Source: Chaenocephalus aceratus
Lineage: Eukaryota; Chordata; Actinopteri; Perciformes; Channichthyidae
Length of the DNA: 64,000 bases
Reading direction: 5' to 3'
Assembly: GCA_023974075.1 (NCBI GenBank)
Contig: CM043788.1
Location: 27,501,980 to 27,565,979, forward strand
Both the position numbers and the translations under genes were made by a program. Below are positions 31,612 through 44,505 of this stretch, piece by piece. The notes beneath the pieces were generated by a model, which saw nothing but the letters and a program-made list of their open reading frames with translations, did no database searches and had not been told where the DNA came from. Positions within the stretch are counted from its first letter, which is position 1. Each line of letters opens with the position of its first letter.

Positions 31612-32417
31612 CAGGGTTTCCGCTAGGATTTTTTCTCGTCGGTCAAATGTCCGGGCAGAATTTATTTTACCGGACTAATTTGAAACTTACCGGTCATATT
31701 TCAATAATAATAAGAGTTGTGTAGCAGAGTTTCCGTTAGCATGTAATTACCGGACTATGAGCAGATATGCTTCAGTTTAAAACTCAGTTCACGGGGCTCA
31801 TTTTTATATTGCTTCAGTTTATAATCGTAACAGATCGAAAAATTCAGATTCATTTTTCAATAAATGATTCCACAAACAACAAACAACATAATTATTACAT
31901 TCAAACAAACTACTTGTAGTAGATAACGTACATTATTCAAAAGTTTACATTACATTTGAATAATAACACGGGAGAAACGGATCCTCTCTTTTCCCCTCTC
32001 CCTCCCTCTCTCTCTCTCTCTCCCCCTCCCTCTCTCTCCCTCCCTCTCTCTCCTGACAGCACGTCAGTTTCTCAAGCAGCTCCTGCAGCTCGCTGAACAG
32101 AGGGCGGGGCTTCAGGTGATTCTGCAGAGCTACGTCTCGGTCAGACTCAGCAGCTGATCTGATCTCTCTCTCGCGTCCGGTTACACTTCACTCGCGTTTA
32201 TGTCCATCTCGATCAGATCCAGCTCTCCTGATCGGCCTTTATAGAGAGCACCGATCAAACTATTAAGAGTGAATATCGGCCGATAATGACCGGCGGCCGA
32301 TCGATCGGAGCCTCCCTAATTATTACCAGACATTTTGACCGGCAGGTATTGAATTTACCGGTTTTTAATAAATGTTACCAGCTAAAAACCGTTAATTACC
32401 GGCTAACGGAAACCCTG
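31612..32417. mobile_element. hAT-type MITE in the Tc1 transposase
   Basis: An 806-bp insert beginning CAGGGTTTCCGCTAG and ending with the complement of CAGGGTTTCCGTTAG. An exact 8-bp duplication GTTAGCAT flanks it (31604-31611 and 32418-32425). It contains a TC-rich microsatellite (~31985-32052) and a fragment rich in GGCCGATC motifs (32225-32320) that may be another decayed insert. No transposase. Confidence 0.93.
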
Positions 32418-32782
32418 GTTAGCATGTGCCAGAGATTTCTTTAAAGGGGACCTATCATGCAAAATGCACCTTTGTACGTCTTTTATACATGAATATGTGT
32501 CCCCGGTGTTCCAGGGAACTCACCAAGTGTCAGAAAACACAACCCTCTCTATTTTCCTCCTTCGCCAAATCTCTAAAAAAGGGGCTGCAACGGATCTGAA
32601 AAAAACGGATCCAGATTTCAATACTTTTCTACGTCACAGAGAAGTCCTCGGCTTATTGGTCAACTCTCCACCTATCAGGGGAATGAGCCACGGCCACGTG
32701 CATTGCCAAACCTCTCATTCGCATATAGGCTATCGGCAGGCTAAATCAACCCACATCTGTGTTTTTGCCTGCTCTTGCCAGG

Positions 32783-33079
32783 ATGTCTAAGATAGTTAAA
32801 CGTTGTGCTGTTGTTGGCTGCAAGACTCGGGACAGGGGACTGCATGCAATGCCATCAGTGGAAAAAGAAATTAATCTGTGGCTAGACTTCATTTACAAGG
32901 GACATGTGCCAGAAGACCACGGCAGATTTCTGTTTGTGTGTTCCAAACATTTTACGACGGACATGTTTATGAACTTGTCTCAAGTCCAACACGGATATGC
33001 CTCCAAAGTAATGCTAAACCCGGGATCAATACCAACCATCCGGGACCAGGCCAGTGAGGACACATCCAATTTTGAAGCT
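32783..33079 (+). pseudogene. THAP zinc-finger exon
   Basis: Ninety-nine codons from ATG to a GTAAGT donor at 33080. The C2CH THAP pattern is visible: CAVVGC, Trp in NLWLDFI, and C-x2-H in VCSKHF. Such domains bind transposon ends. The next acceptor (TTTACAG at ~33988) joins in phase to a short exon that stops after seven codons (ASTSHTY), predicting a ~106-residue DNA-binding-only product. Alternatively the intact element spliced elsewhere and this exon is a relic. Confidence 0.7.
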
Positions 33080-33221
33080 GTAAGTTTTTATTTAGCGGTG
33101 TTTTTCCTGATAAAGCTATCTCTAGCTTGTAGCATGTAGCATGTAGCTTCGCCGTCGCCTCAAACCCAAATAGTAATCGGTTAGGTGTTATAATAACAAA
33201 CGTAATCTTCTGTAGGCAAGT

Positions 33222-33571
33222 GCCGTTTTTACCAGCGTTATATGTAAAAGCTTTTGTGATTGTAGTCTGTAAGAACGATCAGATATCATCGATCTGTAAG
33301 CTAAGCTACGCTACGCTAACGAGACATGCCGTTTTTTCCAGAGTTATATGTCAAAGCTTTTGTGATTGTAGTCTGTAAGAACGATCAGATATCACCGATC
33401 TGTAAGCTACGCTACGCTAATGAGACATGCCGTTTTTTCCAGCGTTATATGTAAAAGCTTTTGTGATTGTAGTCTGTAAGAACGATCAGATATCATCGAT
33501 CTGTAAGCTAAGCTACGCTACGCTAATGAGACATGCCGTTTTTTCCAGAGTTATATGTAAAAGCTTTTGTG
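33222..33571. repeat. Tandem repeat, ~101-106 bp unit, about 3.3 copies
   Basis: GCCGTTTTTTCCAG anchors start at 33222, 33328, 33429 and 33535. Each unit contains GTAGTCTGTAAGAACGATC, a CGATCAGATATCATCGATC near-palindrome and CTACGCTACGCTAA. It lies within the intron-like region of the ISL2EU-like element. Confidence 0.88.
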
Positions 33572-34059
33572 TGTTTACTTGTTTGCGCACATGAATATAA
33601 ATGGGGATGTGTTAGGATACAACACTGTGTATGTATGCGAGGGGGGACACACACCACGAGTAAAACTGAGCTAAAGCCCCGTTGGTCTGTTGTTGTTGAC
33701 AAGGCATTACCTCTAGCAACAGGCTAATTAGTGGCTAGCACTCATTACAGTCAGTCTACTGAGCTCAGCCCCTCTCCAACACATCATCTGTATTGAGTCA
33801 GAAACACAGCATGCACGTTACGGTTCAAAACTAACTCAGATTGGAAAAGGCTAAGCAAAGAGCTTTGCTAAATAGAGTTTTAGCCCCATCTTTTGGGATT
33901 TCAGACTATATTTATCCAAATAGTATTTTCTCATCCTGAATACTAAGTTGAGATGATTTTGTTCTAACTATGTGTTCTTCTTTACAGGCCAGCACCTCAC
34001 ATACTTACTAATTAGTGACAATTTGTACATCCTTTGCTATTATTTACATTTTTTTTTAT

Positions 34060-34425
34060 CATGGCGGAAATGAAAGACTGTACCTGGCAGCCCTGCACTA
34101 CAATGAAAACGCTGAGCGTGCACAAGCCACTACATCCACTGGAAACCCTCTGTATAAACTGCAGTTCCCAAAGGCCAGGAACTGAGAATGCAGAGCAAAA
34201 CCAGTAAAGACTGACCCCACATTCCGTAAGTGTTTAAAATATTTATTATACAACTATTTACAAATATAAAATAAAAAAATTAGAAAGAAGTTTCAGTTTT
34301 TTACATGCATATACTAATCTAAACCACATTTTTTGTTGTGCTTTTTTTTACCATTGCACAGCCCTACGTGGCCAACCTGATGGACCTCATCTTCGACCAA
34401 GTCTTTGTGGACCCTGCACCATTAT
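34060..34425 (+). pseudogene. Two exons of a conserved fish transposon-associated protein (function unknown)
   Basis: Exon ~34060-34225 encodes ERLYLAALHYNENAERAQAT and LYKLQFPKARN, with one nonsense codon (TGA) where Gly is expected. A GTAAGTG donor is at 34226. The acceptor CACAG is at 34361, and the next exon reads PYVANLMDLIFDQVFVDPAP before a stop. I recognise this type of sequence from uncharacterised fish proteins linked to THAP/YqaJ-type transposons, but cannot assign an activity. The intact splice phase shows it was once a working gene. Confidence 0.55.
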
Positions 34426-35997
34426 GAGCGACCTGACAGGGAGGAGGTCATCGCCGGGTATGCTACACGGTTCAATTTGGCTGCTGTCTGAACCCAACAT
34501 TGACATTTCACGGATCAGGAAACTCCCTGCGTATCCTGAGGACAACGCAGGCCGGAATCACCACTCTGATCCTGCGTCCAAGGAAGCCCCAGCACAAGGT
34601 CACAAAGCTTCTGTAAAAATATTTAGTGTCATTTATACAAAATACAAGTAGGCTACATTTAGTCTTTTTTTATGGGTTTTTTTAACCGTTGATTTTGACA
34701 ATAAAGTTCCGAGTTGATATCAAAATGTGTCGTGATTATTCATGTTTGGATGGGTAAAGAATATTCTGATTTCAAAAGCATAAGGTTGTTTGTGTGGACC
34801 TTTTTGTCGTACACATGGGTGTGTTATGCCATTGCTGTGTAGTATATAATAGTACATGTACAATGACAGAATGAAAGATTGCAAAAAGCCATATACACCA
34901 GTATTTATTTCCATGAACAATATTAGCATTCGTTTTACAATTTCAGTCAAAACAAACAAACCACTAACTGCTCTGTAGTCCACCATGTTCAGCTCTGTAA
35001 ATATTCAACGCATTCTGCAGGGAGAACACATTTAGGCACACAGGCTCCAATCCAGGATGGTCCACCATACAGGTTACAGAGTCCTCAAGTTACTGCATCC
35101 GTCTTGACACATTGTGATAAACATATATTGAATGACATGTGAAAAATGTATTTAAACAGACAACTTAGTAAAGCTGTCAACAATGTTACCTGTGGTATCT
35201 CCATGCAGCACACATTCTCCGTTCAGAAGGCATCGTGGCGCAATTTGCACAAAGAAGTCAATAACTGAGCTTTTAAAAACACATGAAACTACACACATTG
35301 CTGACAACTGAGGTGTTGTTGGAGTTATACTTTTTATCATCCTAAGTTATTCAACTTTCCAACGGTTGTTGCACGATGTTGGAAGAAAAGGACTGTAAAC
35401 TATTAATAAATGCAATGAGGCCATTGTATATATGCTGAAAATATGAATGTCTCCCTTTATAAATATATATATATATATATATATTGCTGTTTTTGCGTTA
35501 CAAACTGTACACATTGCATTCTTGCTAATTAGCCAAAATATGAACGGAATAAGGAGCAAGCATCGTAACAGAGTAAAATAAATAGGGACAACAGCTTGTC
35601 AGCTAACCATTCAGAAACGTCCTGCTGCAACCGAGATTTTTGCACCTCCACCAAAACCTCCGTTGCTTCAGGGTCAGTTTCTGGATCAAATTGATAATAT
35701 GCTTGAACACATGCATTGCTCTGAGATGACATGTTTATTCGACACTCGTAATCACAGCAAGCATGGTAACGTGTCTCTCGCCGGCTCATGCCTGCTCTTC
35801 TGCAGGGGGGCGTGGTCAGCTGCTGCTCAGAATTTTCAAAGACGGGTTTGGAATAGAGCGAAAATGAGCGAAACGAGGCATGTCTAAAAAATGATCCGTT
35901 TGGTATTTTGAAAAATTAAATGTATAAATATACCTTATATAGGTATGGTCATACTGTACACTATATCATTTAAATATAGCATGATAGGTCTCCTTTA

Positions 35998-36256
35998 AGT
36001 CTCTAGCTGACACTCTAGGATTCTTCTTCACCTCATTGAGCATTCTGCGCTGTGCTCTTGCAGTCATCTTTACAGGACGGCCACTCCTAGGGAGAGTAGC
36101 AACAGTGCTGAACTTTCTCCATTTATAGACAATTTGTCTTACCATGGACTGATGAACATCAAGGCTTTTAGAGATACTTTTGTAACCCTTTCCAGCTTTA
36201 TGCAAGTCAACAATTCTTAATCGTAGGTCTTCTGAGAGCTCTTTTGTGCGAGGCAT
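35998..36256 (-). pseudogene. Tc1 transposase N terminus (paired-like DNA-binding domain)
   Basis: Starts at ATG 36256 with [20 protein letters not shown], the helix-turn-helix typical of Tc1 transposases, followed by SGRPVK (a GRPR-like hook) and VSARDLK. The frame is cut at 35997 by the ISL2EU-like insertion. The domain binds the Tc1 terminal repeats. Confidence 0.82.
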
Positions 36257-36452
36257 GGTTCACATCTGGCAATGCTTCTTAAGAATAGCAAATTCAAAAC
36301 TGGTGTGCATTTTTATAGGGCAGGGCAGCTTTAACCAACACCTCCAATCTCGTCTCATTGATTGGACTCCAGGTTGGCTGACTCCTGACTCCAATTAGCT
36401 CTTGAAGAAGTCTTTAGCCTAGGGGTTCACATACTTTTTCCACCCTGCACTG

Positions 36453-37498
36453 TGAATGTTATGGTGTGTTCAATAAAAACATGAAAACATATAATTGTTT
36501 GTGTGCTATTAGTTTAAGCAGACTGTATTTGTCTATTGTTGTGACTTAGATGAAGATCAGAACACATTTTATGACCAACTTATGCAGAAATCCAGGTAAT
36601 TCCAAAGGGTTCACATTCCAAACTGACCCCTACCCACTTCCACTCCATTTGCGTTCACATGGAAGTTACTTCACATTAACCAAATAGTGGGGAGTTGAAG
36701 TGGGTCCAATAATGAGCCTGCAAAAAAAAGAAATGCCACTAAAGATTTTTGGAGTTTTATTATAAATATTTGTTATTATATCTGTGTCCAGGAGAGGCTG
36801 ATTTCAGGGGTTAAGAGTAGGTATACACTAGTTCTAGTTGATGGATGGAAGGGTTGCCAGTATGGGGAGGGCGGGCCCAGATCCCACCTTTTTCAGCACT
36901 TTTCATGGATGATAAGGCTCGGGTGATAAATAAAAGAAGGGCCAGCCAAGCCTCTTTCTTTTTTAATATTGCTGATGTGGTGCTGGCTGATGGAGTGCCC
37001 TGTGCAACCTTATATATCAGCTGGTGTTGGATGATGAGTTTGGAAACCTAAACTGATATTTATCCAGGTTCAGCAGAATATCATGGTGCAGTGAGATCCA
37101 AGCATTTCATTGAGGCCCCTTTAGTCTGCAGGCTTTCCCTGCTATCAAATACTGACGTCATAAGTGCATCACCAGTGAAACAAAAAGAAAATAAGTTTTA
37201 GTGTTAAATGATACAAGCCTTTTTGGCAAATGTCAGAAGAAAAACAACATAAGCAAAAGCTTATATTAAATGTATAGGTATCCACCTGTACAGAACTCGA
37301 ATATAAGGCCCGTGCATTGTTATATTACAAGAAATAACCATCATTCAGTAAGTTGTGTTTCTGCAAGTGTGCTTGCAACTTACTTGCAGTGACAGTGGGG
37401 TATAATTCTTTCTGCTACAGCTTTAACACAACAGGGCACAATGGCTCCTATTATGCTGACTGTGACTGTCCCACAAGTGTGTGTATGTGTATCACTGC
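36453..37498. other. Unique non-coding interval, no gene seen
   Basis: No conserved frame or element terminus found. A short ORF at 36845-37051 has no recognisable motif. Confidence 0.5.
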
Positions 37499-39703
37499 AG
37501 GATATCTATGGGATTAGTTTTGTATCATAAAGATAAAGCAACACTTTTTCAGAATAAAGCAAAACTATGAGTTTAAAAGAAAAAAAAACTGAGTCAAGCA
37601 AAATAAAATAAATTTCAAAAATAAAATTATAAGTTGCAAACAAATCATTTGTGCAATCATGTAAACTATAAGTCTTTTTTCTTTGTTTTAACAGGTTTTT
37701 GTTTGCAGTTCTTGTTTCTTCTTTCTCAATGATCAGACTTTTGCTCTCGCTGCAGCTCTCTCATTTGCGCTCCCTCATTTTTTGTTTGAGATTCTGACAC
37801 AAACCTCCCAGGTGGGCGGGACTTTCAGGGGTGCGTCCCCATTGGCTACTACTAGTTTTTGAGTGATAAAATCCAGCGATTTTACAGTGCAGGCAGCTGC
37901 GGTGCGGTAGCTAGCTGAGCGGACAGAAGACCCCCAGAAGAACCAGCATTTCAATTATTATAATACTACAAGTGAAAATATATGTAAGTATTGATCATTT
38001 GTGTTTTTTGTGCTATACGTTCTTTTTCTTTATTGTGTTAAGTGAGAAGTAAAGCTGTGCTATGAAAGTTAGCTTGTGCTACCTTTAGATCCATAACAAT
38101 GCAAGCTAAGTAGCCTAACAGTTAGCTACATAGCTAGCAGTGAGTGAGCATTCAGACACCGGCGCACACACTCAAACAGACTCGTGTGCCTGACTCTACC
38201 AACAGGTTTTCATGATTCTGTTTAGATATGCAAATATAAGCCATGATAGCTTATTAACACGATCATTTGATATGAAAATCAATGGAGGCTGAGTTAACTT
38301 TGTAGGAAAACCTACCGTCCATGAGCTGTGTTTTATTTGTTAACTTCATATTTTTCATATCCTAAAACATTTATTTTCCTCTCATATTAACAGTGTGGAT
38401 CATTGAGACAGCGTGGCGTCCAGAGTCTTATCCCGTTTTCCCACTTCCTCTATGGGGACAGCCCGGAGGGCATGAAGAAAGAACTGCACCAGCTTCATCC
38501 ACGCTGGCGTTACTGTTATCACTGGCTCAGTGTCATTTCATTTGACCAAATGTCTTTACATATACATTTAATAGATTTTATTATTATCCACCTTTTTGTT
38601 GTATGTCCTTTTATTTAAAACATTCTTTGAGACTTCATCTTCTGGTTCAAATTTCAATAAATGTAATTTGTATAATCACTCTTTTGTCTTTATTCTACAT
38701 GAAAATGTTAGAGATTCCATTCAAAGCTGTTGATTATTCATATCTTCCTCAGGCTAGGAATAGTATGTCGAATTTTTACATTTTTCTCACAGGATATAGA
38801 ATGAAACAACACCGGTTTTATCCATTGTGTATGAATGCTTCAGCTCTTCAGACCAAGTAAGATGTGAGCATGTTCCTAATTGTGTTGGTATGCAACCTGG
38901 TCTGGTCTGTTTAATAAAGCAAATCTGCCACTTTTATATTGCAGAATTTGTTCAATTAAATCAGTCTTTAATTGTTTGTCCTAAACATAGCAATATATGC
39001 TTTTGAAATGTAACATGTCTTTGAAAAATAATAGTATACAGTTTATATTGTGTATCACCTTTAGCTTAAACATACATAGATGTGTTTTTTTACACTTTAT
39101 CAATCCCAAATTGGGAAATTATTTAACAGCAGCAGTGTGTTCAGGTATTAAAATATTTAAAGTTGGAATAAAGTATGAACTACACATCACAAGTATAATG
39201 CACTGCAATCCATAAGATAAGTCCGATATGTTCATGAAAACTCCCCAGGAGACACCGACACTAACGTGGCCGAATGGACTCCGGAGTTTGCTGCATAAGT
39301 TTCACTGTATGATCTGTGGTGTAGTGGGCTGTCACTCAAAAGCTGAGTAGCCAATGGGGACACACCCCAGAAAGTCCCGCCCACCTGGGATGTTTGTGTC
39401 AAAATCTCAAACAAAAAATGAGGGAGCGCAAACGAGAGAGCTGCAGCGAGAGCAAAAGTCTGATCATTGAGAAAGAAGAAACAAGAACTGCAAACAAAAA
39501 CCTATGTTAAAACAAAGAAAAAAGACTTATAGTTTACATGATTACACAAATGATTTGTTTGCAATTTGTAGTTTTATTTTTGAAATTTATTTTATTTTGC
39601 TTGAATTAGTTTTTTTTGCTTTTAAACTCATAGTTTTGCTTTATTCTGAGAAAGTGTTGCTTTATCTTTAAGATACAAAACTAATCCCATAAATACCCAT
39701 CGC
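37499..39703. mobile_element. Unassigned transposon-like element with ~370-bp inverted termini
   Basis: 37502-37868 and 39337-39703 are inverted copies at roughly 93% by eye, sharing TATGGGATTAGTTTTGTATC and GGTGGGCGGGACTTTC. No clear target duplication is found beyond similar GGRTATYTATGGG ends, so the borders are approximate. The interior (~1.5 kb) has small ORFs (38403-38618, 38603-38860) with no recognised motif and a repeat-like piece at 39090-39125 (TTTATCAATCCCAAATTGGG). A non-autonomous DNA transposon is most likely. Confidence 0.72.
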
Positions 39704-42700
39704 CAAAAATCCTCTTCATGTTGGAGACGAATAGCCCCACCAAGCCACAGCAAGTTCCAGCAATCACCTTGAATGATGCAGGACTTATCTTGTGTGTGTG
39801 TGTGCGCGCGCGTGTGACAGATTTGGACTTCATTCTTTGCTCAGGTAGCCATTATTACTGTATATTTACATAACAAACCGCTAACCAACTTCCAGGTTTA
39901 AGATCAAGGAACACACTTGGGAGCCTCCTTCTCTCAGAATGTGCCACACCAAATTGAACTTCTCAGATGGTTGTGGAGAATTCATGTTGCGGAGATCAGC
40001 TGAAGTTGTTTGGCTGTCTGATCCTGCTCCCAATACTGTCAATTGGTAACTCTGCTCCTCAGCCCCATAGAAAAAAACCATTTACTTCTTATTTCAAAGT
40101 TATTCCATATATGTAATTCTCCCTCAAACAGACTAGAGTACTAAGGATTTTAGTGAGACAAGAGTTGAATATACATTGTGTGTAAACTGAACATCACCCA
40201 ACATTACAGTCAATTATTTCAAGGTCACACAAAGGTTGGCATTTCTCAGTTTTGATTGGTCCAAAAAGGTCTTGGCCAAGCTTTAACAAAGTGGATATTG
40301 TGTATTAAAAGCCAGCCTGAGGTAATTAACACTTACTGTACCTAAGAGAGTGCTAGAGAACATATATGAATGCAGGAGCCAATGAATGCAATTAGATACC
40401 TTACTTTGAGACTGTGTTGTACAGTCAAGGTATTTTGGTTCTTTGTTGGCTGCGTATATTTGTTAAACAAATTAAACTGATACACACTCCCAGCTCAGTG
40501 AAAGGTTGTTTTCTCAAAGGGAGGAAAGTAGCAGAGATGGATGACCAAAAAGTTCAGTTAGCAAAATAAATGGCCACACTAACTTTCTTTCCTTTGATAA
40601 TTATAAGCTTTTGACATAGAACTTGCATGTGCTTGTTTCACCTTTATCTAATGTTGTACTTGGCTTGATGAGAGGTTACTTGAACACTTGCTTTTAATTA
40701 TGAATACCTTACAAATGAATACATTACCAAGATTATTTCTAATTTATGTATAGCACAGATCCAGATAGATTGTCATAACTTTGGCATAGCAAACATGCTT
40801 GTGTGTGTCATCCGTGCAAACGTTTTTTGAGAGGATCTTATCAGACAAATGTATAAGTACATACAGAAAGATGACAGAGGTTAATGTGATCCAGATTTAC
40901 ATAAACCGCTGACAAGAGTGTGAGGGACAAATAAAGCAGGAAAAAGACTGTCAGGCAAAGATAAAGCTAGTCCACCTCACTGACGCGTAGTTGCTGCCAC
41001 TGAGAAGTTATTACTCAACAGGGTCAGATGCAATCTTTTAATGCCTCTCCTAACAGGGACCCACAGGTGGACTCACACATACACACAAACATGCAAGCTC
41101 TCAAACTCACTCATGCACACAGAAGAGGACAGGAAAGGTTACTGGTACATGCCTTCACATTTAACGATACCTAGTCCAATGGGGCTTTGGTTGATGACCC
41201 TGAAACCTACAACAGTGTAGGCAACACAATGAATACACACTAGCAACTTCTATCAGTTATTCACATACACAAATCTGTCACTACAAATGTTAGTGTACGA
41301 GAAGATCATTGAAATTACATGAACAATTATTCAACTGTGATCAGATGCTTTTCACAGCACAACAGTTACTCATTGCTCCTTTTTTATTAATGTTTTTAAA
41401 AGTCCAGGTCCACCGCTCACTGTATCGGATTAAAAGTTGATCCTCGTGCTGTGCTCCTTTCCTCCCATTCCTCTGTCTTGGCTATCAGGCAACGCCCTAA
41501 TTAAAGACATCCTTTTTTTAGAGTGTTGCCATGGAAACTGTGAGTATCTTTTTTGAACAAGATAACAGCAGCAACTACAATTACAGCCTCATGGTTGTAA
41601 ACCTCCGCTAACCTCTCAAGTCACAGTTTACGTAAATGTCTGTCCACACTCATACAATACATTATTGAGTGAGGACTTTAATGGAATTTAATATAAAAGG
41701 CATTATAAGTGTATTTTGTAACAGTTATTGTGTGAATTCCTGTTTTTCGAGATCACGGTAACTTTGAACTAAGGCCACCATTTTCTAGTGATTTTATCCT
41801 TGAGTCCAAGTTCTCATGAAGGCCATACCTCAAATGTAACTGATGGACAGTCTGAAAACCCAAGACATAACTCCTCTGTGTCTGCAACAGCTATGGCAAG
41901 AGGCATTATATTGCAGGTTAAAAAATCAGGAATCAATCAGGAAAAATACATCAAATCTGTAGGCTGTTCAACTCTGAAAACTAAAATGTTGTCAAACTCA
42001 AATGGAAATTAGAAGCCTTTCCCTTTGCTTGACTGATGTGAAGAGTGTTTGCCTACATAACCTTGACCTGTGCCACACCAAACAAAAAGAAAGAAACACC
42101 TTTGGTTGTTCTTGTTTATTCAAATAAATACTGTAGTAATGTATCTAAAAAATAACGTTCCAAACTGCCAAACCTTATGGTTTAATATGTTTTAACTAAA
42201 TAACATTTGTATTCTCCTTCATTCATGCAAGTCGGTAAAGTACCGTGTGAAATGCACACACATGACCTGGATAAGGCCTATAAGCATATAAGGGACATAA
42301 TAGAGGCATGTTTTATAATCGTAAAGTGTATTAAATACAGAAATTCATACTCTGGCTAGCTCTTGAGCTTAAGCTAATTCTAGTAATATAACAGGTTATA
42401 ATAACATTTCCCTTGTGGTTTGTATGTGCAGACTGGCCTGAGGGAGAGTTTCATTCTCAGCCTGAATGGTTTCCCTAATGGAAACCCAACTCTTAACTCA
42501 GTGAAAGCAGTCAATCCATGATAGGTGCCCAGCGACATCACAGCCTTCCAGAAGCTATTGAGTTGCAAAGGAATAAATACTTTGCACATGCTTACCCTAG
42601 CATTAGTTGATGAGGGAGCCATTACTCTGAATTGGAGAAAAGTCAAACCTACAATTATGAATACAGGTTCTTCCCAACACTGGGCTAAAATCCCAGTCTT

Positions 42701-44505
42701 CCACTTCCTGCTGAAAGGTTTGAATGGATTACAACAATTCTGTGTTTTGGTTTCAGCACCCCCATAGCAATCCATCTCATTGGTTCAGAAGAGATAACTG
42801 TCAAAGGTTTCTGACTCCAGCTAGGGACCATGGGCTTTGAAGCAGCATCAGACGACAGTGTAAGGGGAAAGGCCATGCAATGGGATTACAGCACAGTGCA
42901 CAGGCATCACAATGTGCTCAAAGGTTTGATGAAAAAGGAAAGAAGTTAAAAAAAAAAAAAAAAAAAAAACCTTTAATCTCAGTTTACTAGATATAAGCTA
43001 AACAGTGCTGTAGGACAACTTGCTTTTGAAATAAAAAAAGTCCTATTCTTTCCTTATTGTTATAATACTATAACATTTTACAACTACTAATCCCATTACT
43101 TGGGGCACTGCCTTTCCAAATGCGGTCCCTTTTTGGCTTTGAGACTAACGTGCATGTTGTGGTTCAGAGGTGAACACGTGGTTGGAGCCATTAAAACGTA
43201 TAAACAACCCCTAAAAGAGAACACTGGCAAACTTACAAAATAACATGAAATGATGGCCCTTGGTCAGCAGGTTGTTTTACTGCCTATTTAGGAGGCATGA
43301 TGGATGTACAAGAATAATTTGTTTATTTCAGAAGGGTAGAGGATTAGAGTAAAACAATTGTATCTTGTGGGACCAAAGCATGCTGTGTAGAATCTCAGCT
43401 GCACAGTATCTGAGTCATTCTATAATTTAGGGTACATTTCACATCAACAAAACTGTAAAAAAAAGTGTTCTTTCTCAATAGAACAATCAGTGGTTCAAGT
43501 TAGTATATTCCTCAGTGTAACATATCCACTAGTTGCAAAGCTTAAACTTTTTTATTTGTTTTATTTGAAGGGAAAGGATGTTTTCACTACTCAGTTTGTC
43601 AACTATGTTACGGACAAACTTGATGTCATTACAATAATTTGATTAAGTCCTGCACTTCAAGTAAAATCCAATTTGAAAGGCTCTTGAGTCTATTCTACCA
43701 TATATCCAAAGATTTTTAAAAGATTCAAAAATAATTGTATTAAAGTTTTGTTTTTACATGTAATATGTTCAGCACTGTCATTAAGGATAGGGATATTTTC
43801 TATTATAAAACTACCATACAGGTCATTTTGATAGTTTTAAGAGATGTCACGTAAAACTCCAACCTGTGTAGATGTACATTATGCTATAAAGGATATCAGA
43901 AGCACTATTTTATATATTTTAAATTTGAAAAAATGAGGTGCAACATAGTTGACAATGAAAGTCACACATTTGACGCAAATAACATAGTTGACTGGACACA
44001 TTATTAACCATCAGCACTATGTTTATTTCAAGGAAGAAGTGCAAAATTCAATTGAAACTTTCAATTAATTCAATTATGAAACACTAAATTCATACAAAAT
44101 ATATTACATTTGAAATGTACTAACAAGCAAAACAAAAAATCACACAGTGCAAATTAAACATTCCCTCTGATCAGTAACCGGTGAAGGGTTGGAACAAGTT
44201 CTTCTAATTCAGACATTCAGAATTCATTTCTAATTCAATTCTTACAGAATAGTCTAAATAGTTTACATTTACATTGAGAAATTTGACGGTTTTATCGAAA
44301 GTGACTTGTATGTCAGACAAAGATCAAACCCACAGTAGAGGAACAAATAAAGAACAGTTTTTAAAGTAATGGTTTTGTAATGGGTTCAAACCAGCACAGG
44401 GGTCCAAGTGAAGCCTTACATAAAAACGAAATATTAAAGAATAGTACAGTAACATTAATATTCAAAAGAACAGTACTATTCAATTGCAACATTCAGTTGG
44501 ACCTT
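39704..44505. other. Unique non-coding interval
   Basis: No gene recognised. It contains a GT/CG microsatellite (39791-39816) and a run of 22 A at 42948-42969. A weak SINE-tail-like fragment near 44268-44330 resembles the complement of a tail with AAGTTGCTTTGGATAAAAG. The ORF at 42380-42775 shows no family motif and I treat it as chance. Confidence 0.5.

Larger units (their letters stand above)
32444..35995 (+). mobile_element. TA-flanked THAP-carrying DNA transposon (ISL2EU-like)
   Basis: A 3552-bp insert with 17-bp TIRs AAGGGGACCTATCATGC and the complement of AAGGAGACCTATCATGC, flanked by TA (32442-32443 and 35996-35997). Excision to one TA restores the Tc1 transposase sequence exactly. 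It carries a THAP-domain exon and exons of a second conserved protein. TA target, TIR type and THAP content suggest the ISL2EU group; a P element was considered, but the TA duplication argues against it. No complete transposase is seen. Confidence 0.78.
31344..36452 (-). mobile_element. Deleted Tc1-like transposon carrying two later insertions
   Basis: The ends share AAAAAGTATGTGAACCC: left starts CAGTTGCAAG after TA, right is the complement of CAGTGCAGGGTGG. The right-hand TA has decayed to TG. Without the hAT (31612-32417) and the ISL2EU-like element (32444-35995) the Tc1 itself is only about 740 bp. It keeps the transposase N terminus through the first catalytic Asp region and lacks the remainder, so it is a non-autonomous deletion derivative. 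Confidence 0.85.

Noticed and set aside
32444..35995. P-element assignment from the THAP exon
   Set aside because: The exact TA duplication and 17-bp TIR fit ISL2EU-type elements better than the 8-bp duplication of P elements.
42380..42775. 131-residue minus-strand ORF as a host gene exon
   Set aside because: No family motif, no supporting splice structure or neighbours, and a length expected by chance in this much sequence.
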